Shown here piece by piece: positions 44,501-53,850 of a stretch of DNA of 64,000 bases. The translations under genes were made by a program, and so were the position numbers. The first letter of the stretch is position 1; the number at the start of each line of letters is the position of its first letter. Source of the stretch: Takakia lepidozioides. Its lineage: Eukaryota; Streptophyta; Takakiopsida; Takakiales; Takakiaceae. The notes under the pieces were generated by a model. The model saw only the letters and a program-made list of their open reading frames with translations. It did not search any database and had not been told where the DNA came from. The stretch covers positions 47,349,053 to 47,413,052 of the forward strand of contig CM060732.1 in the NCBI GenBank assembly GCA_030704615.1, read 5' to 3'.

Positions 44501-46732
44501 TTTCACCTGCTCCAGAAATTCCGTGCCAAGACCTGGGTCTGCTATCCGGATCTGTTTGTCGAATGCACTCATGAGGTTCTTCCTTTGATTTTTCATCTCG
44601 AACTTCATCATGTCCTCAAGCCCAGTTGCAGACCGCTGCTCTTCTGTGTGGGAATCATAGTACTCTGCTTTCGCCTTCAATCCAGTTTCTGCTATTTCTT
44701 GCTGCATACATAACAGGTAAAAAGAATCAAACACTGGAATTTCTTCACAAAATTTGCAGTAACAACAGGCAAACAGGTGTCAAAAAGCTTACAGTGTACA
44801 TGTACTCAAGAAAAGCCTCCCTTGTCAAGCTGTACCATGTGCTTGTCTTCTTCTCAGCACACCTCTTCATCTGCTGAGGACTGAGCACGTTCGTGAATGA
44901 CTCCAGTGGCATCAGCCCTACCTTCTGGATGCGGAATAGAGTGTGGCACAGATTGGTCGTCACATGAGATGTTTCATTGGACCTGGAAAAACCTTCAACT
45001 CATAAGATGATTTCAAATTGTCGAAACAAGGAACAGACACAAAGTTGGAAACTTACTTGTTTATGTCGTGCATGGCTGTCAAGAGCTGCGTGACACGTCC
45101 TTTGTGATCGAGAACCATGGAAACCACGCTCCAGTGCCATTCGATGTCGTCCGAGTGCAAGCTTGAAATGTAATCCATCCAGGCAAGCAGTCTGTGGTTC
45201 CCATCCCAGACAAAAAACATCTTTCCCATGAATGCTTTTGTGGAGGCCTTTTTGGACAGCTTAAACTCGAACTCCCTGTTTACATCCTGCCAGCATGCAT
45301 CCCAACCTTGCTCAATGTCCTCTGTTACAAGACACTCCTCTCCTTTCGTGTTCATAGTGGATACGTAGAACACTGTTGATCCCTTGACATAGCCGTGAAC
45401 AAAGTCGTTCTTCAACTTCGTTATATCATTCCTCAATGCCGGTCGAACAGCGGGCATGGAGATCATCCTGCACAGCGGAATGACCAGGTTTCCGCCGGGA
45501 ACCTCCATCGACAGAATCACCTTCGACGAGTTCACTTTTTGCCCACCAATTATCTCCTCGGCCTTGTCTTCATAGTTTCCCTCCAATGAGTTTTCCTCAC
45601 CTTCACCTTCTGACGCGGCCAAATCTTCCCCCTCGGATTTCCTTTTTCTTTTCCTCTGCACAGAATGAATTATCTGTGAGTGACAGATTGAGCACCCATG
45701 GATCAACATTGCTTTGACGCAAGGTTGATTGATGGGGATGTAGTTTAGACTGAAAGGCATACAGGAAAGACTTTTGAAGCAAAAAAATGCTTTGCGTTGA
45801 CGCAGGGTTCTTTTGGGAGCTTCAACTAATCAACTTTCCCTACCTTACAGTTTAGGGTATGAGAGATCGGACGCTTCCATTGAACAAAAAAATCATCAAA
45901 ACTAGCCTTGCGTCAACGCAATGTTGATTCCTGTGCGGCATCTGTTCGTTTCACTAGAAGTTCTAACATACACCATGGAGGTTGGCATCAACCTTGCGTT
46001 GACGCAAGGTTGATTGCGAGCTCTCGGATCGGTGTTGAACAAACACAAAAGCTACAGGAAAAGGAGATTGCTGTCTCTTCTTCTTCTTCGAACTTGATGA
46101 TGCGTCGCAAGCATCCATGTCTGTCTAGCTTGATTGTAGTGCAGCATCTGCACTGTTTTGATGCCTAATATATACACTTAGGAGGTCGACTTCAACCTTG
46201 CGTTGACACAAGGTTGATGTCGACCTCAATGCTTAGCAAGAACCAGACAGAATCAGAGAGAGAGAAAGAGAGTTCATAGCCACCTCCGGTTTCTTCTTTG
46301 CACTTGATGATGCTCCTGACGCATTCAATCTTTCCATTTGGTCTGGAGGTAGCATGCTTCCAAGGAGGTCCCGATGGTGCGAAACAAGGGCAGACGGCAT
46401 CGTTTCCGCGTCCGTTTGTTCTCCCTGCTCTTTGAAGACCTGTTTCTCTACTCGCAGTGCTTTCTCCCGAGCCCAGCTCACTTCCTCGTCCTCCCCCCTT
46501 CTATTGGAGGTTGCTCATCGGTCGCCTCCGGGATCACTTCAAGACCTTCCTCTCCACACTGCGGTTGCAGAATCCTGTTTTGCCCTTCGTCTTCCTCTAC
46601 GCCGGATGTTTCTTCTCCCATTCTAAGTTCCCGTCTCGCCTTCCTCATCCTCTCCTTAGCGCGTGCCCTTTGCTTGTTTGATGTGAAATAAAGTGTTCTT
46701 CGACGCTTGCTTCTCCCTCGGAATGGGGTCAC
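41580..46732 (-). CDS. ParB-like plus N4/N6 DNA-methyltransferase-like protein, truncated by LTR insertion
   Basis: Minus-strand gene of about eight exons: 46,732-46,284 (frameshift near 46,480); 45,655-45,057; 44,982-44,793; 44,701-44,259; 44,176-about 43,970; 43,088-42,482; 42,352-42,014; 41,914-41,580. Most junctions are GT-AG with good donors (GTAAGT, GTAAGC, GTAAGG, GTGAGT). Exon 1 is basic (RARAKERMRKARREL). Exon 2 has VIPLCRMISMPAVRPALRND and later FVWDGNHRLLAW, resembling the start and the G-x-x-R box of ParB/sulfiredoxin-fold domains, with an insert between. Exon 4 ends its helical part with NATKIRWLEIWNSDP. Exon 7 gives DLVVLDIPDGFPVPD (DPPY-like motif IV) and exon 8 ETCSRHGGRVVDLSMGTRGA (motif I-like), the permuted order of beta-class N4/N6 methyltransferases. 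Both catalytic motifs deviate (DIPD; GTRG), so activity is doubtful. ParB-methyltransferase fusions are familiar from phages and bacteria. The 3' LTR begins at 41,579 inside exon 8. Confidence 0.55.
43213..43831. repeat. Intron array A: six 24-bp palindromes
   Basis: Imperfect palindromes with 10-bp arms CAACCTTGCG and CGCAAGGTTG and a TTGA, TCAA, TTAA or TTGG centre occur at 43,213, 43,308, 43,403, 43,535, 43,693 and 43,808 (each 24 bp). The first three are exactly 95 bp apart. All lie in the intron between the fifth and sixth exons of the ParB-methyltransferase-like gene. Confidence 0.88.
45704..46227. repeat. Intron array B: five palindromes of the same family
   Basis: Copies start at 45,704, 45,787, 45,903, 45,989 and 46,193, all within the first intron of the same gene. 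The copy at 45,987-46,014 is a perfect 28-bp dyad apart from its TTGA centre (12-bp arms ATCAACCTTGCG). The last is extended by GAGGTCGAC / GTCGACCTC arms to a 46-bp palindrome (46,182-46,227). Confidence 0.9.
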
Positions 46733-47311
46733 CGTCTCTGCAAAATCCAGGGTTGCAAAGACAATAAGGAGAAGAGGGAAAAAAGAGGACTATGGGAGGT
46801 TCATCGCAAGGCCTTCAACGCCAAGATGTTCGCTCGCAACGTTCAGTGCGCCACTGACTCATTCCACATGCATGGCGAACACGTGTCCATCTAATCGTTA
46901 TGAAATATCGGCGGAGATCATTGGATCCTCATCCATCCAAAAATCGTTGGGGTCTAATCACCTCTCATCTGAAAAAGTTCATTATTGGGCAATTTATTCT
47001 GGGATGTTCCAGAGGAATGTCAAGTATGTACAGTTGTACAGCGGTGCAGGTGCCGTTAAAATTAAATGGAAATGGGCATCTCTTCTGGCCTCTCTGACAT
47101 GACAACCAAACGGCGGCTCTGTCAGTCAATCTGTCAACGAATGCACTGGTGGGGCACTTGTGAAAAAACAGTTGGATTCTAGGGCTGACATTATGGACTC
47201 CGCATTTGGGCACTCTGTGACCATGTGCTTGGTTTGCATGGGGAGACATTTCACAGAAGTGGAAACCCGCGTTAGGAGATCTGCAAGCCGGAGCGATACC
47301 TGCAATTCTCT
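46733..47311. promoter_or_regulatory. Divergent intergenic region between the two genes
   Basis: About 0.6 kb separates the presumed starts of the minus-strand ParB-methyltransferase-like gene and the plus-strand transposase, implying a shared bidirectional promoter. An open frame (46,707-47,102, plus) crosses it without recognisable features. No clear TATA box was assigned and no 24-bp palindrome lies here. Confidence 0.35.
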
Positions 47312-50300
47312 GTGAGGACGCCAAAAACTCCGCTCCCACACAATTTGCATTCACAAGCACCGTCGGACTGTGAACTCTACTTTCTGAAGCAACATCGACA
47401 TATGGCCTCCCAGGCCATGGGCTCCCTTGACGCGGACTTCTTCAGTGAGGACCACCCTGTGCCATTTTCTTACGAGGTGGAAGATGATGGTTTTGCGCTG
47501 GTGCATGAACACGTCCTCGCAACGCAGTTTCGGTTGGAAAATGGAACTCTATTCCTTCAAAGGGAAGTGTACGATGCCAATGGAAAACTGCTCAAGTACG
47601 GGTTCCAGAAACCTTCGCATACTGCACCAGCCACACAATGGAGAGTGCCTCCAGGCAGATACAGGGTGCTCAGTGCTCCTCTGAGACAGTCTGCAGGATC
47701 TTTCGTAACTCCTGGCACGGCAGCATCAGTGGCCCAGGAGAAAACACCCGTGGTTGTCAAGAAGGAGACGAGTACCGTTAACACTGTAGTTGAGCTTTCG
47801 GACTCATCCTCCGATGACACATGTGCAATACCGCCCGTGGATCAGCCATGTCCACATGTAGAAGCAGATGTGGAGGAGATCACCAGTGTCATTCCTAAAC
47901 TGAAAGCCATGGGTGGGATGGCAGGATTCAAGAGTGAGTTGAGGGGGATAGACTGGAGCACTTTCAATATTCAGAGGGTGGCATTCTTGCCGGAATCTTT
48001 TGATGGTAATACTGTTTTCGAGCTGCCTCCTCCTGGTCGCTTGGGGGGCATTTCTAGTCTCCTGGAAGGAATGGACAAAAAGCACGATGGGCACCCTTGG
48101 TGCCGCACAAAAACCTCCAATATTCACAACAACGACAACCTCATATTCAGGCGAACAGTCTGTAATGGGCACCTGAAATGCGAGAACATGAAATGCAGAC
48201 ACTTCGCATTGTCGGTGTGCAAAACCAAAGCGAATGGGATGGTGTCAGTGAGAATCCATTCAAGCCTGGGGTGACACCACCATACAGTAACACTTTTGTG
48301 TGCAAGTTCTGTAGGGTACCACCTTGCTGCCTTGCTTTGTGTGGCGCCAGAATGTATTATGTGGTGCATCGATTCAAAACCCTGACTAGAGCCTGTGTCC
48401 ATTTCGGTTTTCACAACCACCCTGTGTCCAAGGGGGATTATAGGGAGAGCGTTGACACAGTCTTGCGTCTGATAAGGCAAGAGTTGGATACCAATCCAAC
48501 TGGAACCACATCTGCAATTGCCATGGGGGCGAGCAAGTCCTTTCTGGAAAGCCGTATTCTGTGTGCATCAAATTCGGTTGGAGGAATACTGGAGGGATCA
48601 GCTTTGGACACTGTTATGGACCATTTCTCAACTTTGACTTCTCCAAACATTAGGAATCAGGTGAACGCTTTAAGAATGGGCTCTGGGAGCCGAGGTTATA
48701 TGGACAATATTATGGATTTGAAGAAAAGGAGCATGTATGACTACATCCAAGACAGCGTTTTCCCGGGACAAGGAGCCAGGAAAGTGTTCTTGTTCAAAAT
48801 GTCCACAAAAGGTGAGGGCAGCGGGGTCAGCCTGGTTAAACGTATGCAGAAGGGTGGCGATCTTGGCAATTGCTTCCTTATGTTCGATCATGTCAAGAGG
48901 GTTAAAGACTGGACCACAATGGCATGTCATGTTTACGACCCTGTGTACCAGCGGGTCATGACAATTGCAGTGTGTGACATGCAGTCAGAGGACACAGATT
49001 CACAACAGCTCATGTGGGAAGCTCTCATTCGAGTTATGGCCTCCAATGGTCTCCCATCTCCCAATTTCGTTGGTTTCATGGCCGATAGTGCTCAAGCTAA
49101 CTTCAACGCTGTCCGCATTGTGTTCGGGACGGGAGACCCAAAAGTGCCAATGCCTGGAAGAGAACGTACATGTCTTTTCCATTGGACACAATCCCTGGAC
49201 AAACACACAAAGACATACATCAAGCCAGATATGCAGACTATGCATCGCCAACTGTGCAACCAGTACAAAGACGCCAAAACTATGGGGGAAGCGAATACAT
49301 TGTTCCAGACAATTCGTGCCTGGTGGTACTCATCTGGAGCGGCATCGGAGGACAGCATGAGGGCACTGCAAGACTGGTTCGCATTTTGGCACTTCCGTTA
49401 CCGACAGTGGGGAGCGGCCATGACAACGGTGAGTGGTTTGTATTCACCTTCGTTTGGGTGCTTCGGATATATCTTTCAGGGTCCCAATCCTAATATCGGC
49501 TTTCTGTTTTTTTGCCTTGCAGCATATGTCCATTGAGGAGATGGCGGACATGCCTTCTTGCAATCTTGCGGAGACAGTGCACAATGCCTGGTTGCAGCAA
49601 TCCGGCAAAAAAGGGAGAGATTTGTATGCGGCGACGGCCGATGACCTCATTCGTGCTCTGCAGCAGCAAACCAGATATAGGTCATTCTTGAGGGGTGGCC
49701 TTGGTGGCAAAGGTCCGGACAGGAGCGAGTTGATGTTGCGGGCAGCTGGAAGATCAGGGGATCCCAGCAAAATAGCGCGGGCAGTGAGCATATGTGCAGA
49801 TGGCACCCCTCTCGTGGGAAGAGTTCCCCATCTGGAAGGCGAAGAGAGATTCGGGTCTTGCAAACGGAAATTGGACACCCCTCCGGGATCGGATGCAGAT
49901 TCCCATAGGGCGGACAGGGTGAACTTCTTGACGCCACGTGTTCCCTTGGATCAGAGATGGAATTGCGGAACATCCACAGTGAGGGCTACTCTGCCCCAGA
50001 CCGGACCCCTGCATCAAGCATTGTCACTGCAATGGTTGAAGACCAGAACGTGGTGCCGCATATAATCGAGTCCATGGGCTTGGACGAGGTTTGGCATATA
50101 GAACGCACAAGTGCTGGATCTCGTGTGAAATGCGCGGCGATCAGGGCCACCAATCATGAAAAATGTACATCATTATCTCCAGAGGGAAAGAACGCACTGC
50201 AGCTCCTACATTCACGGGTTTGTTTCTCCCTTACGGACAAGGCGAGGCAAAGAACCACAAGTTCTGGTTCTGCGCTGACGATTGTGGGAGATGTGTGCAT

Positions 50301-50903
50301 GGTACAGTGAGGCCTTCCGTGGTAAGGAAGCCTACTCCACCAACCGTGTGGCCTGTGAAGATGGGCACAGGTCTCACTCACCGAGAGATCGCAATGCTGG
50401 AAGAGGCGGGTTTCTCCCTAGCCAGACATTCCATTGCACGTGAAGGTGCTTCAAGTGGAAGCGGTTCACGGGTACCTCCGCCTGACGCTCACTTGTGGCC
50501 AACCAGACGGAATGGGAAGCTGGTTCGACGATTCCCTCCAACCGCAGAACACTACGGCAAAATTGAGTCCGCCAGAATGCTTCACGCTCGTGTTGCGGGA
50601 ACAATGGAAGTGCCTGATCCAGGGTATGGTCGGGTCTTCACCATGATCTCATCCGCATCTGCGCTGCAGGACAGGACGTACGAAATCACTGTTTCCAATT
50701 TTCCCAATTGTACATGTCCTGATTTTGTTGGTATGCTTTCAAGTAGTTTGGGAAAGAGAGGGAAGTTCATACCGTGCAAACACCTTTACTTCGTCTTCTT
50801 GAGAAGGATGGTTTGTGATCCAAAGCGCGACTTCTTCATTCACCAAGCCACTATGAGTTTCAACGAAGTCAACACACTTCTACAGCGGGATACAAGCCCA
50901 TAA
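47312..50903 (+). CDS. MULE-like transposase with WRKY-GCM1-like and SWIM zinc fingers
   Basis: The start may be 47,312 or, more naturally, the MASQAMGSLD methionine at 47,402. Order: an acidic N-terminus; a zinc-binding stretch (VCNGHLKCENMKCRHFA, then CKFCRVPPCC and RACVHFGFHNHPV) resembling WRKY-GCM1 fingers of MULE transposases; a DDE-like core with NCFLMFDHVKRVKDW (first Asp), IAVCDMQSEDTDSQQ, FVGFMADSAQANFNAV (second Asp) and RTCLFHWTQSL; and a C-terminal SWIM finger (NCTCPDF...IPCKHLYF) at about 50,700-50,800. A 94-bp GT-AG intron spans 49,429-49,522 and restores frame exactly. Three apparent frameshifts (about 48,210-48,240, about 49,965 and about 50,190) break the ORF. Conservation between the breaks suggests a young pseudogene or consensus errors. 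It is divergent from the ParB-methyltransferase-like gene. Confidence 0.75.
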
Positions 50904-51084
50904 AAATCTGTGTTTTCCTTGACTACAACTTGTAATGGAATGACTGTTCAAGTCCAGTGACTCTCAATGTATGTCGTCTAACATCTTTGCTATGCGTGGG
51001 TCAATGCATTTGTCGCATTGGTTTGTCATTCTCTTTTCATTAGCAAACACAAGAAACTACCTTCAGATAGACAGATGATCAAAT

Positions 51085-51317
51085 CAACCTCGTCTCAACA
51101 CGAGGTTTACTTGAAGTTCTCCAAATCCTCCTTGTGTTGACACAAGGATGATTTTAGTTCTCAGAAAACAACATCGTGTCAACACGAAGTTCATTTTTGT
51201 TCCAGGAAAACAACCTCGTGTTAACACGAGGTTTTGTTGAAGTTCTCCAAATCCCCCTTGTGTCGACACGAGGTTCATTTCAGTTCTACGAAATGAAGCT
51301 CCTGTTAACAGAAGGTT
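51085..51317. repeat. Array C: six 42-bp units, each with a 24-bp palindrome
   Basis: Palindromes start at 51,085, 51,127, 51,169, 51,211, 51,253 and about 51,295, an exact 42-bp period. Arms are CAACCTCGTG-like or CCTTGTG-like with TTGA, TCAA, TTAA or TCGA centres; spacers read GAAGTTCTCCAAAT or close variants. The layout is the same as arrays A and B, but the arms carry TCGTG/TTGTG in place of TTGCG. The array lies about 180 bp after the transposase stop. Confidence 0.92.
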
Positions 51318-51409
51318 GAACTCCAGGAAAGCCTGAAACCCTTCATCCGTTTCACCTTCATGTGGTGAAATCAGCAGTTGGGGGCTCCACGGTTATAGGC
51401 CCACCTTCT

Positions 51410-51550
51410 TTGTGGTGACATGGCATGACCTGGACCAGGCTCACGCCACGTCAGCATCATCGCCATGTCAGCAGCGTGAGCGTAGGCTCACGCCACGTCA
51501 TCATTGTGTGAGCGTACGCTCACACGCTCACGCGCCAGGCTCACGCGGTA
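51410..51550. repeat. GTGAGCG/CGCTCAC inverted motifs with a 20-bp palindrome
   Basis: Repeated GCTCACGCCACGTCA and GTGAGCGTA motifs. GTGTGAGCGTACGCTCACAC at 51,506-51,525 is a perfect 20-bp palindrome. The array sits between array C and the LINE 3' end, so it may mark the outer edge of the proposed element. Confidence 0.8.
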
Positions 51551-53061
51551 GCGTCGTTGGTAAGCTGCCAAGCATTTCTGATCTTCATAGTGAAAGAGTT
51601 CAGTGAGAGATTGGGTTCCACAGAATAGACAATGGAATCTCCCACGGATGTCATAGTATAGAGGGCCCAGTACAAGAAGAAGTGTTCTTCAGTTTCAATT
51701 TCCTGGTTACGCCCTGTGCAAGCTGGACATAGGCGGTCCTTCCGCTGCAGGTTTTCCCATATGCCAGTCTCTATCCGTAGGTTGTGGAAGCCCACCCTGA
51801 ACCGCCCCAAAGCCATCAGGAGAGAAGGAGATAAAGCTGCCGAAAGGTAATTGGGCCGCAAGATTCCATGATCTCGGAGGACTAGGAATTTTTCTCCATA
51901 GAAATGGAGCTTTGTCGTGAGGTTGGGTAACTTCCAAGTTCTCGTGACATATAGCTCCATAAGCTCCCTCCTAATGAGTCTGTTGCGGTCATGCTTGGAT
52001 GTGACGTCCACCCTTTCTGGATTCACTGGCAATAGTGAAGCAATAGAGAGTCCATGGCGTTCAAAAAAGGTATCCACACGAGCATACCAGGATTGTTTGA
52101 AACCTGCATTTTTGAGATGTTGCGAGTGCTCTGGCCACAAGCCGCTTGGGGGGAAGGGCTTGTATCAAAATTGTAAGCCGGAAGAAGGCCTCAGTTTGCA
52201 GCGCAGGCGAATTCTGCACTTAGTATGTGAGACGGAGTCGTGCCTCTGGCGCCAAGCATTGCTTGGAGGAAAGATGACTGCAATGGTTCCAGATTCTTTT
52301 CCCACCAGGAAACTGGGACTGCAGGTGCCCAGAATTCACAGCCAAAAGTGGCATTTGGGGTGACAACCTGTAAAACAACCACTTCTTGGTAGGTGGATGG
52401 CGCAGATGTATCTGTTTGCATTTTGGCATGAAGGTGGATGGAGGCTCCCTTGCCTTTTGTCAATCTGTCCAGGGCAGTTACTGCAAACTGGAATTTGGGG
52501 GCGTGGATAACCAAACCCAGATACCGGTAGGATTTGACTATCTCAACCTCCCGATTGTTGAGGAAAAATGTACGGTTGGCCTGCCCATTGAAAACCATGA
52601 TCTTGGTTTTGCTAAGATTGATTTGCAGCCCATAGTCTTTGGAGAACTGTTCCAGGATGTGGAGATAGCGTTGCAGGAAGAGAGGAGATTGTGCTCAAGG
52701 GCAACATCATCCGCGTCGAGGAGATCTGATTGTGTTGGTCCTCCATCCAATGGCACACCAACTCCATGGTTTTTTGAGATGTAGAATTCCAAGGCGTCAC
52801 TGTAGATTCCGAAGAGGGTAGGTAAGAGGGGGCAGCCCTGTTTGACCCCAATGTTGCTATGGACCTCAGCTGAGAATTTCCCTGCGACATTGACCATGCC
52901 AGTGACGATCTCATACATGGAGGAAATGGCATAGAGAATGGCCTGAGAGACTCCCACCCTATGGAGCCGTTGGAAAAGAAGGTCGCTCTCTTTTTCCCAT
53001 CAACTGTGAACCTCAGTGGTTCACATGCTGAGAGCACCCTGAGAATCAGATCCAAACCCAA
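51541..53061 (-). pseudogene. 5'-truncated LINE: reverse transcriptase and zf-RVT
   Basis: The minus strand reads GVSQAILYAISSMYE, then IGVKQGCPLLPTLFGIYSD and LLDADDVALEHN, the RT fingers/palm with the catalytic pair in a D-A-D-D context (family usual F/Y-A-D-D). The frame then changes to VKSYRYLGLVIHAP and, further on, TTKLHFYGEKFLVL and RLCPACTGRNQEIETEEHFF, a zf-RVT finger. LINEs copy RNA by target-primed reverse transcription. No endonuclease domain is present and the element breaks off near 53,061-53,080. At least three frames are involved, so it is dead. Confidence 0.88.
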
Positions 53062-53379
53062 ACAGATGTTGGTTTTTCTGCCCCATCCACATCATCCCTT
53101 CTTGTTGTTTCCAAACAGTTCTATCTAGCTCTCACTGGTTTCCTCTACCTACTAAGCTAGTTCCACATTGACTGCAATGTGTCAACATCCCAGGCTAGAT
53201 TGTTTGTACAAGCTCATGACGCTGAAACAAAGAACAAGAATACAACAGCAGCAACCATTCTGTCCCAGCAACGAATCAACCCTGTTTTCATTCATTTTTC
53301 CTACTGTACGTGTATCTTTTCGCAGCTGCTGCAGTGGTGTTGGCAGCACAGGATATCTGAGAAAGTTCCACCTACGCAA

Positions 53380-53850
53380 AGGGTATCAGCTTGCTTTTAA
53401 GAGAAATGTTAAGAGCTCCTGCTTGGCTTTCTGTGCAAGAAGAAGCGGTGCCGCCTTCTTCGTAAGCAATGATCAAACCAGAGGGATCAGGTTTGTGATA
53501 AGGGCGGTGCACCACTGCTGTCGCCATTGTCTTGATGAGCACATTAATGAGGAGATGGAGCGGCTCAGCAGGTGTTGGGGGATGAGAAATGCAGGCTGGT
53601 GTGTATAGCGCCTCAGGTTGTCTGTGATCAAATCTTGTAGCTGCTGTCTGTTTTTGAGCTTTAGGACCAGATCACTTTGTAAGGGAATCAGCTTGCCTTA
53701 AAGAGCGACGTTAAGGGATCTGGCTTGGCATTCTGTGCAAGAGGAAGCGGTGCCGCCTTCTGGTGTGTATGGCGCTTAAGCTATCTATAATTAAGTTTTG
53801 TATCTGCTCTCTGTCTTAAAGGCTGTAGGACCAGATCACTTCATAGGGAA
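53380..53850. repeat. Tandem duplication, about 295-bp offset
   Basis: The segment from ATCAGCTTGCTTTTAAGAG through GTGCAAGAAGAAGCGGTGCC to GGACCAGATCACTTT recurs with substitutions from about 53,680 (AATCAGCTTGCCTTAAAGAG, GTGCAAGAGGAAGCGGTGCC). The second copy lacks a middle part. No convincing coding frame. Confidence 0.65.

Noticed and set aside
48124-49358. Several minus-strand ORFs of 60-118 aa
   Set aside because: Antisense shadows of the transposase gene.
51085-51317. CRISPR-like array (six regular repeats)
   Set aside because: Repeats and spacers are equally diverged copies of one 42-bp unit, spacers are not unique, and the context is eukaryotic.
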